64,000 nucleotides of DNA from Periplaneta americana (taxonomy: Eukaryota; Arthropoda; Insecta; Blattodea; Blattidae), in assembly GCF_040183065.1 (NCBI RefSeq), contig NC_091120.1, forward strand, positions 171,527,988 through 171,591,987, in the 5' to 3' direction. Each line of letters starts with the position of its first letter. Position 1 is the stretch's first letter. The translations under genes and the position numbers were made by a program. The notes below the pieces were generated by a model. That model made no database searches and was not told the origin of the DNA. It saw only the letters and a list, made by a program, of their open reading frames with translations. Of the stretch, positions 44,337-56,944 are shown in pieces.

Positions 44337-45690
44337 GCTTCTACTAACGTCGTTACTGCCGCCGTCGATACTGCCAACTTTACAGCCGTCATTACTACCA
44401 CGTCCACCGTCGTCATTACTCCGCTTCTACCGCCGTCGTTATTGCCGCTTCTACCGCCGTCATTATTTCCGCTTCTACCAACGTCGTTACTGCCGCCGTC
44501 GTTACTGCCGATTCTACAGCCTCATTACTACCACGTCCACCGCCACCGTCACTCCGCTTCTACAGCCGTCGTTATTGCCGCTTCTACCGCCATCGTTATT
44601 GCCGCTTCTACCAACGTTATTATTGCCGCTTCTACAGCCGTCGTTATTGCCGCTTCTACCAACGTCTTTACTGCCGATTCTACAGCCGTCATTACTACCA
44701 CGTCCATCGCCATCGTCACTCCGCTTCTACAACCGTCGTTATTGCCGCTTCTACCGCCGTCATTATTTCCGCTTCTACCAACGTCGTTACTGCCGATTCT
44801 ACAGCCTCATTACTACCACGTCCACCGCCACCGTCACTCCGCTTCTACAGCCGTCGTTATTGCCGCTTCTACCGCCGTCGTTATTGCCGCTTCTACCAAC
44901 GTTATTATTGCCGCTTCTACAGCCGTCGTTATTGCCGCTTCTACCAACGTCTTTACTGCCGATTCTACAGCCGTCATTACTACCACGTCCATCGCCATCG
45001 TCACTCCGCTTCTACAACCGTCGTTATTGCCGCTTCTACCAACGTTATTATTGCCGCTTCTACAGCCGTCGTTATTGCCGCTTCTACCAACGTCGTTACT
45101 GCCGATTTTACAGCCGTCATTACTACCACGTCCATCGCCATCGTCACTCCGCTTCTACAGCCGTCGTTATTGCCGCTTCTACCGCCGTTGTTATTGCCGC
45201 TTCTACCGCCGTCGTTATTGCCGCTTCTACCAACGTCATTATTGCCGCTTCTACAGCCGTCGTTATTGCCGCTTCTACCAACGTCGTTACTGCCGATTCT
45301 ACAGCCGTTATTACTACCATGTCCACCGCCATCGTCACTCCGTTTCTACCGGCGTCGTTATTGCCGCTTCTACCAACGTCGTTACTGCCACCGTCGTTAC
45401 TGCCGATTCTACAGCCGTCATTACTACCACATCCACCGCCGTCGTTATTGCCGCTTCTACCGCCGTCCTTATTGCCGCTTCTACCGCCGCGCCGTCGTTA
45501 TTGCCGCTTCCATGCTATCTTTACTGCCGCTTCTACCGCCGTCCTTTGCCGCTTCTACCACCATCATTACTATCACTTCTACCGTTTCTACCGCCGTCGT
45601 TACTATCACTTCTACAACCATTGTTTCTACTACTACAATCCCCACTACTGCGACATCACTACCAGTACTGTTGGTACATCTAGGCTTACA
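44337..45690. repeat. Triplet-phased satellite, 24-bp unit with higher-order repeats
   Basis: The basic unit is GTTATTGCCGCTTCTACCGC plus CGTC (24 bp), with variants CCAACG, ACAGCC and GATTCTACA. Blocks starting CTCCGCTTCTACAGCCGTCG recur at about 44553, 44716, 44834, 45005, 45149 and 45335, giving higher-order repeats of about 115-190 bp. All lengths are multiples of three, so several frames stay open for hundreds of codons (for example TAVVIAAS-type and LLPLLPPS-type peptides). The frames have no start context, domain or codon logic and are by-products of the repeat. Confidence 0.9.
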
Positions 45691-45714
45691 AACACCATCA
45701 ATGTCAATATTCTA

Positions 45715-45718
45715 CTAT

Positions 45719-45757
<39 letters not shown>

Positions 45758-45760
45758 AAT
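45715..45760. repeat. (CTA)n microsatellite
   Basis: About 15 CTA units following the satellite. Confidence 0.92.
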
Positions 45761-45809
45761 TAATTGTTTTCGTTTCAAGATCGACTACGTGCATATATAC
45801 AAAACTTCA

Positions 45810-45811
<2 letters not shown>

Positions 45812-45876
<65 letters not shown>
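45812..45876. repeat. (ATT)n microsatellite
   Basis: About 21 ATT units. Confidence 0.93.
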
Positions 45877-45889
45877 GCTCCTTCGTGCA

Positions 45890-46150
45890 ATAGTTGTTCA
45901 GTCAACTGTCGGAAGACATTGAACCTTATGACACCAATATGGCATTACTCATGAAGTAACTAAGCCAGGAGATAATGGGGTAGGGTGGCCAGTTCCTGTC
46001 TCCCTCCATTACATACATCGCTGACAGTAACATATTAGGCCTCACTAATCAGATTTCAGATGTATACAAACAATTGTTTTTCCTCTGACACATATCAAGT
46101 GAGATGTAGATGCACATATCAGCCAGAACCTCAATCAGATGTACAGTTTC
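45890..46150. repeat. Dispersed repeat, possibly R2-type 3' UTR (copy 2)
   Basis: Same orientation as 21893-22170, sharing GTTCAGTCAACTGTCGGAAG, AGCCAGGAGATAATGGGGTA and TACATACATCGCTGACAG. It ends near AACCTCAATCAGATG. Confidence 0.75.
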
Positions 46151-46199
46151 AAAAAAAGTGACCGCACTCGTGAACGGCGGACCTCTGGAAAAATAACTA

Positions 46200-46545
46200 A
46201 GAAAGAGACTATTGAAGTGCTTTGTGTGGAATGTGGTACTGTATGGGGAAGAAACATGGACATTACGACGAAATGAAGAGAAACGAATAGAAGCATTTGA
46301 AATGTGGATGCGGAGAAGAACGGAGCGTGTGAAGTGGACAGATAGAATAAGAAATGAGGTTGTATTGGAAAAAATGGGTGAAGAAAGAATGATACTGAAA
46401 CTGATTAGAAAGAGAAAAAGGAATTGGTTGGGTCACTGGTTGAGAAGAATAATAGACGACATTAAGATATGTGGATCATGTGCGGAAACTAAGAGGAAGG
46501 CAGAAAATAGGAAAGATTGGAGAATGCTGGGTTTGCAGTGAAAGA
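46200..46545 (+). pseudogene. RTE-type LINE fragment, second lineage (copy E)
   Basis: Reads VLYGEETWTLRRNEEKRIEA, FEMWMRRRTERVKWTDRIRN, then RKRNWLGHWLRRIIDDIKIC and NRKDWRMLGLQ. This is the C-terminal region of an RTE-type polyprotein distinct from copies A-D. In the family I would expect about 25 residues (a K-x-GRRxRGRRR-type tract) between HWLRR and IDDIK. They are deleted here in frame. The Cys of LYGCETW is Glu. Truncated at both ends. Confidence 0.75.
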
Positions 46546-46639
46546 CCTGCTCATGGGCAGAACACGTATGTATGTCCAGGATGCCTGGAATGTCGTGTCT
46601 GAGAACAGTCGCTAGTTGCAAAGACTAGTCGATTCCATG

Positions 46640-47950
46640 CCCACTCGACTCCAAGATGTGATCCAGATATGAGGAAGAAAGACTAAATATTGAATCGTGG
46701 CTCTTTGTTTTATTTTTTGAACGCTTAATTGTTTGAATGTTCTAAGGCAGACGCCAGTAAGTTTGTTTTGTTTATGCCACGAAAGATATTTTTGTTGAGA
46801 ATAAAATCCTTTTTTCTTTCCATTTGCAGCCATATTGTCATAATAAATAATGATAGTCATGGCATAATACATTCATGAACCTGATATTAATTACTAAAAT
46901 AATATTAAAAGAGACAGGAGCAATTATGTATATTTTCTCTCTCTCTTAAAAACAAAACAAAAAAGGACATAAAAAGTACTAGGTTGTGTTCGAACGCAGG
47001 ACCTCACGAATACCAGGCCGGAACGCTACCATTACGCTATAAAGCAACACACATAGTATTTTAATTATAACTGTAGATATCAGACAACGTAGTCCAACAA
47101 CATGTAACATCGCCTGTCTCCGAACTATAGCGAAGATACCCGAAGGGAACTTTGCTTCTAGAGAGCGGCCACTTTTTCTTTTGACAACTGTACGTGCAGT
47201 AATATTCCACCCAAATGGTTCCCCGGCAATTAATAAAATTTGGTGTCCAGGGAACCCAATACAAATTATAACTATTATTTTTACATTTAGTACTTCTATT
47301 ACTATTTCTGCTACTACTGCTGTTGCTGCTCTTTTACTGTTGGTATTTTTGTGTTATGGTCACAGGTAGATTGCGTCGACTGCCGCAGAATATTTTTTTC
47401 CAGTATAAATCAGCAGATACTCGTTAAAGTTTATTACATATCAAAGTGACCCATATTTTCTCATAACGAGGGCTGAAGTTTCACTTGAACCGATAAAAGA
47501 TAGTGATAATTGTGTGGCGTTAATACTGTAGAGAGCAGTTTTATTTTCGAGTCAGATCTACGCCGTATGCTCCGATAGGTTTGTTTATAAGATGTTTAAA
47601 CTCATGAGTGCAATAATAATTTCTCTAATTATTTTGAATTATTTTTAATTGTGTCTTACGAGGGAACCAATGCGAAATTATAATAGCATGGTGTAATTGT
47701 GATGTACGGTGGCAATTAAATCATATCAAACCTGTCAAACAATTACATCTCCTATAATTTGTATCATTTGATGGGGACTCTAGCGTTCTCAGAGGAATTA
47801 AAAGAAAGGCGAACTCGTTAATTTTCTCTGGTGATAACTGAAACGAAACGATTAAGTATAGCTGCTGTAAATTAACATCAATATCTTAAATTAATTGTTT
47901 CTGAGAGTCAACAAAATTGGTATTAAGAAGGGATCTTACTCAAGGTTTTA
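46640..47950. other. Unassigned stretch with a tRNA-like fragment
   Basis: At about 46985-47050 the minus strand shows a tRNA-like B box (GGTCCTGCGTTCGAACACAA) with an A-box-like stretch (GCGTAATGGTAGCG), probably an old SINE head. The rest has no gene. Confidence 0.4.
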
Positions 47951-48611
47951 AGGCTGGTTCACAATAAACCGGAAACGAGAATCGGAACGAAAACGAAAAC
48001 TGTAAAATTTTTAAAATGTGTACATTTAAATGTGAGCATTCACAATTAACGAAAAGCTTGCCAGAGCCCGGGATCGGGAACGGAGAGTTGGCCAAGTTTC
48101 AACTTTTGCGTTCACGTTTCCGATCACAGACCACTAGATTCATTCTATTGCCATCTAAAAGCTATTTTGTCGTCGTATATTTTGTAGTAAGAAGATCCAC
48201 ACGTTTACGATAAGCGGCGCGCCTTGTATAAAGATGAGAAAATGAAGGAGAATACGTGGCTTTCAATAGCTGCATCTTTGAACACCGATCATAAGTGAAT
48301 CATATTTTATTACTATATTGGTTGTATTACACACTACATATTCACACTCAATTCAATAACTACTGCTGTGTTCATTTTTGTTCTATTAGAAATGTTTTTT
48401 CTCTAATTATTTTACGTTATGGTAGACTTAAAATAGGTTGTGATAATAAAGATGCATGGGCATATTTATAGTACCGTACCTAATGAAATGTTTCAGTTGA
48501 AATTTCGAAGTTGGTTAACCTGTGTTTATGTTGGCTGCCTTGTACTCATGAGAGAACGCCATTGGTCAATTATACACAAATGACATCAGAATGCGTAATA
48601 TCGACTTTACA

Positions 48612-50832
48612 CGTGGAGGGAGTAAGAATATCTCTTTCTAACTCGTTGAATGTGGAGTCAGCCTTAGCCTGCCAGCTTGCGGCCAGTTTTCTGGAAAGCC
48701 GTCTGCTAGGATCCCCTCCCACTACACGCCGTGCTTGCATTGCTCAGAAGGAGGAGAACGTGTATTTAAATACTTTACAGAGATAATACTTATATATCCA
48801 GTGTGTATTAGAATGTCAAATATTCATACCAATTATATTAATGTATAAGCGTGTTATTTACAAACAAGATGAGCTTTTGTGCTGCTTTTGGCTGCAGCAG
48901 TCTGAAGAAAGAAACATAACTGAAATGGCATTTAATTACATCTGAAATAGCATTAATAGTTAACAACATGTGGTTATTTTACAAAAAAAAAAAAAAAAAA
49001 AAACTAGTTACAAACAAATCCACTCATTGGAGTTCAAAAACCAATCAGCAACCTTCTCGTCATATCAGGTTGAGTCAATTGTCAAATATTTTCAGTTTGC
49101 AGGGATGTTAGGATAGTTGTATTCAGTACGGTCACAGCTTTGGACTTGGATTCTCATTGTTTAAAATGTTCTATTTCTTCCCTCTGCACATAGCCCTACT
49201 CTCTTCCCTCTCGGAATTGATTCTCCTACTGGCACATAACCGATTTACTGAAGCTACTTAGCTACCACGTGCGGAGACAAGAATGGGCAGCTTCGAATTT
49301 CCAAGAATTTCAAAACCGGCCACATCTTAACAATGAACACACATTAAACCGTATTTGCGTGATTATAATAGGTTACGCACATTTGTTTTTACAAAATGTT
49401 GTCTTGAAAACTGGGATGCGTATTAATTCGTACTCAAACACTCAGAATTTAACAAATTAAAATTAACGCTCTATTTATGTTACGGGATATGGTGGGAAAC
49501 AGCTGACAGAAACGGCGCGTCTTTAATTAAGCCAAAAGATTTACAAATAATTAACTTATAGACGATAGAGTAGCATGACGTTAGTTGTTGTCAGTAGATG
49601 TTCTGGCACCCCTGTTGACCAGAAGTTCGAGTTCTGATATTGCAAATGAGGGTGAATGTGATGTACGGCTAGAGATAAGGCTGTGCCTTTATTTAACCTG
49701 TCTTGATGTAATTTTAAACTTGAGTGGTTTTTAGCACAGGTGTGTATTGTATTCGCCAGTTTTTTTCTGTAGGCTATTTTACGATAAAAAATTGGCGCGT
49801 GTATTATATTCAATGGGGTGAATACGGTACTTTCGAGTTCTTACATTTTCACGGCAAACCTAAATCTGAGAAAAATTTAATTAGAGCGTATAAATGAATG
49901 TTTTGTACCTCTTGGGGTATAAAATTCGATCGTGTGAGAAAAATGAATAACTGAAACAAATTGAAGAGTTCACTGCAAGAATGATTGATGTCACTTTCTT
50001 GTCGAAAATGAACCAAGACTGTCAATGCATAGTTTAAGACATATAGAATGTACATACAGAGTTATATGGCATTAACACTGATAGTCATTGTCCAGTAATG
50101 ATCGGAAAATCACAGTTAAGCTTTGAGCGCTAAGCATTTCAAACTTTCATTTGCTTCTCCTGCAAAATGTATTCCAAATGACATCAATCATTCTTGCAGT
50201 GGACTCTTCAATTAACATGGAAGATATTGGAATTTTGCGGGGACTTAAGAAAAAAGTAGCCTATAAGTGAGAAATTTATAAATGAAATTTTACTGTAGAC
50301 CTAATTCATAGTTTCAACCAATGTGCCTATGTTACGTTGAATCTCTCTTAAACATACCTGAAATAAAATATTATATCATTGATTTAAACTTCAACCAGTT
50401 GTACATTTTAATTAAGAAACCGATATCCGTGCACACTATTATAATTTATTATTGTTGTAATTTCATATGCTTATAATTTTAAAATACTGAAATATAATTA
50501 ATTTGTCATATAGATGTAACAGACACGGGTGTAGTGTACCATGATTATGTAAAGAACGGAATTTTTTTCTTTAAAACATTCGAATAATTTCGTTTCTTTC
50601 ACTATGTCTTCTTAAATGAAGTTTGTGAATTATGAAAACCTGACATTAAATAAAGTTTGTGTATTATTACAACCTGATTTCCTTTTAAAAACAGTTTCTG
50701 TGTATTTAATCGCATAGCGAAGTGGCGTGTAGTATGGCTTCCCGCACCTCTTCCCCCCTTCCGTCACCTGGCACGCTTCCCCTCGTCAATATTCGCCTAT
50801 AGCGCCAACTCCATATTCTTACTCCCTCCACG
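48612..50832. repeat. Nested inverted-repeat element with THAP-like ORF start
   Basis: CGTGGAGGGAGTAAGAATAT (48612-48631) is exactly mirrored by ATATTCTTACTCCCTCCACG (50813-50832), with weaker similarity continuing inwards (CTACACGCC on both arms). At 48868 an ATG opens MSFCAAFGCSSLKKE, which looks like the start of a THAP zinc finger, then hits a stop. It may be a second transposon within the Harbinger-like element. Confidence 0.55.
49963..50209. repeat. Inverted repeat, 31-bp arms
   Basis: GAAGAGTTCACTGCAAGAAT then GATTGATGTCA (49963-49993) pairs with its inverse at 50179-50209 with one mismatch. The loop is 185 bp. Function unknown. Confidence 0.7.
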
Positions 50833-51210
50833 ACTACATATCGTTATTGACATCCATATCGATATGCATAGTCGTCTACGTTCTCGGTTTATTGTGAATC
50901 AAAAATGTTCATATTCACGTCCTCTGCTTCTCGTTTTCATTCTGGTTCTCGTTCCCGGTTTATTGTGAACCAGCCTTTACTTTCAGAGATTTAACCTAGT
51001 ACGGTATTTTAATTTTTGTATTCATTTGAATGAAGAGAGTATTTTCCTAGTAGTATGGTGGTATAATTATTCCTGAATCAGTCTTTGTCCCTGATTATAT
51101 TACTATAATTCGAAGAAAATCGCAGAGTTCCTATTTATACCGAAGTCAGACAGTAGGGCTAATGTTCAGTCGGCTTAATGACCGTAGTGAGGATCGCCCG
51201 AGGAAGCTAA

Positions 51211-51391
51211 AGGCTGGTTCATAATAAACCGGGAACGGAAACGACAACGGAAATAATGTTAAAATGTATTTAAATGTGAGCATTCACAATAGTTAATTGT
51301 GAATGTTCACATTTGAATACATTTATTTTAGCAATATTTTCATTCTCGTTGTCATTGTCGTTTCCGTTCGCGGTTTATTGTGAACCAGCCT
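51211..51391. mobile_element. Palindromic PIF/Harbinger MITE (181 bp, TAA TSD)
   Basis: Ends AGGCTGGTTCATAATAAACC and its inverse are the same family as the 3-kb element at 47951. TAA flanks both sides (51208-51210 and 51392-51394). The centre TTGTGAATG/CATTCACAA makes nearly the whole element a hairpin. Confidence 0.9.
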
Positions 51392-51399
51392 TAAGCGGT

Positions 51400-51686
51400 A
51401 AAGCATGGAGTGGGACCCATCTGCGAAGGGCAGCGTGTATGGACTTGGTCAAACGCCGGCGTACGACCACTCAACAAACTGTCCAGCTGAACGATCGTTT
51501 TACGCTCTCAAAAGGTTGAAAGACTACCATAGAACAACAGTGACAGAAGAAAAGCTTAGCAACTTGGCAGTTCTACGAATTGAAAACGATATTACAAGGA
51601 CACTGGACTACGAGGATGTGATAAATATCTTCACAGAGCGAGGAGCAAGACGTAGAACATTCTGGTACATTTTGGATGAGTCATAA
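51400..51686 (+). pseudogene. hAT transposase C-terminus (ZMYM1-like)
   Basis: Open for about 93 codons to TAA: NCPAERSFYALKRLKDYHRT, then TVTEEKLSNLAVLRIENDIT, RTLDYEDVINIFTERGARRR. The AERSFxxLKRxKxYxRTTM...RLxxLAxLxIE pattern is the dimerisation region of the ZMYM1/DUF4371-type hAT transposases. Upstream catalytic Asp regions are absent. It is a different hAT lineage from the 494-aa enzyme. Confidence 0.8.
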
Positions 51687-51981
51687 TAGAATTATTACCA
51701 ATTTACGAAATTTATAGGTTATATATGCTCATTAAATGTGAGGGCGGCATTTTACTGCGGGCCTGGGGGCGGGAAATACCTTAATACGCCACTGCCCTAG
51801 TTGTTTAGGCTATAATAATAAAGGTGCATCTACACGGTTCAATTTTTCATGCGTTTACGCATGCAATCTGGGGAGAATATTGAAAGAAGCAAATTGAAAA
51901 CGTTCAATTAAGATACATGCAAATTTTGTGTCTACACGGTGCGCCGTGTTGAACGTCATCTTCACTACGTATAGGCCTATA
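51687..51981. other. Possible MITE terminus, otherwise unassigned
   Basis: AAGGTGCATCTACACGGTTC at 51823 resembles a DNA-transposon end; a similar phrase, AAGGTGAATTACACGGTTCA, occurs in the same orientation at 56424. No inverted partner was found for either. Confidence 0.35.
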
Positions 51982-52167
51982 GAGGGTGAATCTTCTCATC
52001 CTGCGGATTGAGAAGTTATACATGTCTATGGTACCGGCGTTTTACAGACTATACCGTAAACGCAATTTCCTGCGTTGTATAACTTTCGGCCGAATTGGCT
52101 GCTACGTACCGCACTGAGCACAAGTGGCTGGAACTATTTATTTACAGGCAACTTCAATGTTTAGAAC

Positions 52168-52400
52168 AGCGGTACACAACCTGCGGCCCGCCACTATGTT
52201 TGCTGCGGCCCTATAGTAAAGTTTCAAACTTAAAATTTAAAAAAATATTTGATCAAACTGGTATTATTAATTACTATAAATTACAGTAATCACTAATTAG
52301 TAAGACGTTTTTGTAAATTATTTATTATTGCAGGATGTCTGCGGCCCTTCAAAAGAACATTTTCTTTTATTTAATATTGGCCCGCAGTATTCATAAGGTT
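52168..52400. mobile_element. hAT-like MITE left end, truncated
   Basis: CAGCGGTACACAACCTGCGG and CCCGCC is the common hAT MITE opening (CAGCGGTTCTCAACCTGCGG type). A TGGCCCGCAG near 52380 may be a decayed right end. No clear 8-bp duplication. Confidence 0.4.
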
Positions 52401-52489
52401 GAATGTTCTACTCATTCGGACAGAAAACATGCTTTTCTAGAATGTTCTCGAAACACAGGTAGATTATGAAAAAAAAAATAAGTACTTAT

Positions 52490-52565
52490 CCAGAGCCGTG
52501 ATTTGAACCCGGACCTGCACCGGGACAATACAGCGTGTTAATCGTTGCGCTATTACAGCACAGTA
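52490..52565 (-). mobile_element. tRNA-like head fragment
   Basis: On the minus strand, GCGCAACGATTAACACGCTG and CCGGGTTCAAATCACGG resemble A and B boxes. No SINE body is recognised. It ends next to the target site of the CACAGTCTA element. Confidence 0.45.
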
Positions 52566-53036
52566 ACATAGTTCAACCACAGTCTAGTATATACAGTCAC
52601 GAAGCTTGAGTTGTTGAGGGTACTAGAAACAATAGACTGTACCGATACTATTTCGCATTGTCTGTAATGGGGCGATATTAGCGATCCTAGTGGTCAGCAA
52701 CTATCTATGGATGCATATTGAGCTTCGTGACTATATATACTACTAGCACAGTCTACTATATACAGTCGCGAAGCTTGAGGTGATTTTTTGCAAATCTCGT
52801 GATAAAGCGCTCCAAGCGGTTAGCAACTGGAAACAATAGACTGTCCACGGTCGACTTTGGACTGTGTCGTATTTCCATCGAGTGCTAGCTCGTTGCGTAT
52901 TTCACATTGATGCTTGTGAAATGTTCGTTATTGGTTGTAATGAAAATGTTAATGGCTAAATACAATAATTGGAATAATAAATATTTTACTAGAGACGTAG
53001 AAAAAATAAGTTTATTTTAATGAAATTATTGATCAC

Positions 53037-55232
<2,196 letters not shown>

Positions 55233-56087
55233 TTGATCACGTTTTATTTCAATTCTGGTGGGATTATTATTGCTTAGGCCTACTTTTTTTTTCAAAGGAT
55301 ATGTTTTTAATTGTAGCTGTTAATTTTGTTGTTATTTTTATTTGTTACTTTACTAGAGACGTAGAAAAAGTCTGTTACAATAAAATTTATTGATCACTTT
55401 TTATTTCCAATTCTGTTGAGATTATTATTGCTTAACCTCATCCCACTTTGTTAACTACGTAAGCCTACACTACAAGTACCGGTACACGTAAGTTACTCCA
55501 TTAATTCATATTTCCATTATTATTGTTGTAAAGGGAAATGAAAATTAATATTTTTTGGTTTCATAGCTAATTATCACTATAATCTTGAATGAGTGAAGCG
55601 ATTATAGTACATTTCAGTTCGTTTTGCACAAACAAAAATAACATTAACCTATTTCTTGCAGGTATCTTCGAGTTTATGGTGGAATTTAATATACTTGATT
55701 AAAATAACAAATTAACTTTATGCATTTAATATTTCAATAATGGAAGGAAGGTGTTAATTTTTCCAAAAGAACATAACGAAAGTGTAACATATTTTGTCGT
55801 CTACTAGGAGAGAGATCTGCGATGATGAGGCGATAGTAGCGATCCTAGTGGTGGGCAACTACCCATGTTTGCATTTTTACTACATATTGAGCTTCGCGAC
55901 TGTATATAGTAGACTGTGCTACTAGACTGTGGTTCAACATCGTAGCCTTATCGGACGGGGTGGTGAATGCGATGTGAGCACCTGCATTTCGCATCGTCTG
56001 TAAAATGCAGGTTTGCCTAGTTACCAATCCGCAGAATGAGAAGATTCACTCTGTATATTAATTAATAAATATTAATCCAATACTTAC

Positions 56088-56184
56088 GCCTACTTGATTC
56101 GCAAACTATTGTGGTTGAATCAAACACTCCATAGGCACTCATATTTGCGATAATCTTCAAAAAGCTAAACGTACTTGCCGCCAT
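56088..56184 (-). CDS. Possible first exon, divergent from the 56945 gene
   Basis: On the minus strand, CTGAAAATGGCGGCAAGTAC opens a frame MAASTFSFLKIIANMSAYGV, then FDSTTIVCESSR, followed by a donor GTAAGTATT (56087-56079). The frame has 32 codons plus one base. The element nest at 51982-56053 would lie in the following intron. The exon lies about 760 bp from the start codon of the + strand gene. No further exon was recognised. Initiator context and donor are both good, but the protein is unknown. Confidence 0.42.
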
Positions 56185-56944
56185 TTTCAGCTTAAAAGGT
56201 CCACCATCACTAAACAAAAGAATAGTTTATTCACGGCCACCTAAAACATTCAGTTGCTCGCTATATATGCTACTGTTGCACTTGGAACGAAATACGCACA
56301 AGATACCCAGTCCACCAACGATGGGTAGCTTTCAATTGCTGCATGCGCTTTCATTTTTAGTGGAAAAAAGCATGCATAATTGAATGCGTTTCGTTCACTC
56401 TTGCATGCATTGCTTAAATGCTTAAGGTGAATTACACGGTTCAACTTTTCTTTCAACTTTAAGTTGTCACAAATAAACAATAAATTTAATACACACGGCC
56501 AATTACGTAAGATACGAGTTTCAACTGTTTATACTTAACGTTTCGAATGACGGTAGACTATTATTAATTTATTATTGTATTATGTAACTACAAAGGAACA
56601 GAACACTTTCAGTGACCCCTAAATCATTTTAGATGAACCCGTAAGTACTTCATTTTTCAGAGCAGTTCAATACATTCCCGCTTCAGGATATATCGAATCT
56701 ACTGCCATATTTCTTCGCTCAATAAAACTTTTTTTCATGTTGTGGTACGGCGGCACTTTCAAATGTTTTATGTCAGCTTTGAGGTTGTGCTTTACTATTG
56801 CTCATGATATTCTTAGCATTCCTTATTACGACGATGTTTTAAATATAATTTCATAATTTTATGCGTTATAAAATTTAACCATAATTACAGTGTTTGTTAT
56901 GTAATTCATAAAAAATCATTAGAACTTATATTATAAATATTGAA
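56185..56944. promoter_or_regulatory. Possible bidirectional promoter region
   Basis: The interval lies between two divergent candidate start codons. It contains several GCATGC-type palindromes (GCATGCGC at 56341, GCATGCAT at 56373 and 56404) and a MITE-like motif at 56424. No TATA box could be assigned with confidence. Confidence 0.3.

Larger units (their letters stand above)
47951..50976. mobile_element. PIF/Harbinger-like element (3,026 bp, TTA TSD)
   Basis: The left end AGGCTGGTTCACAATAAACC then GGAAACGAGAA, and the inverse of the right end (AGGCTGGTTCACAATAAACC then GGGAACGAGAA), match over nearly 50 bp. TTA flanks both sides (47948-47950 and 50977-50979). No intact Harbinger transposase or Myb-like gene was recognised inside; the interior is taken up by another inverted-repeat structure (48612-50832). 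Confidence 0.82.

Noticed and set aside
44250-45954. Long overlapping ORFs of 477, 565 and 197 codons
   Set aside because: They are open only because the satellite has a period of three with few stop triplets; several frames are open at once and the peptides are low-complexity.
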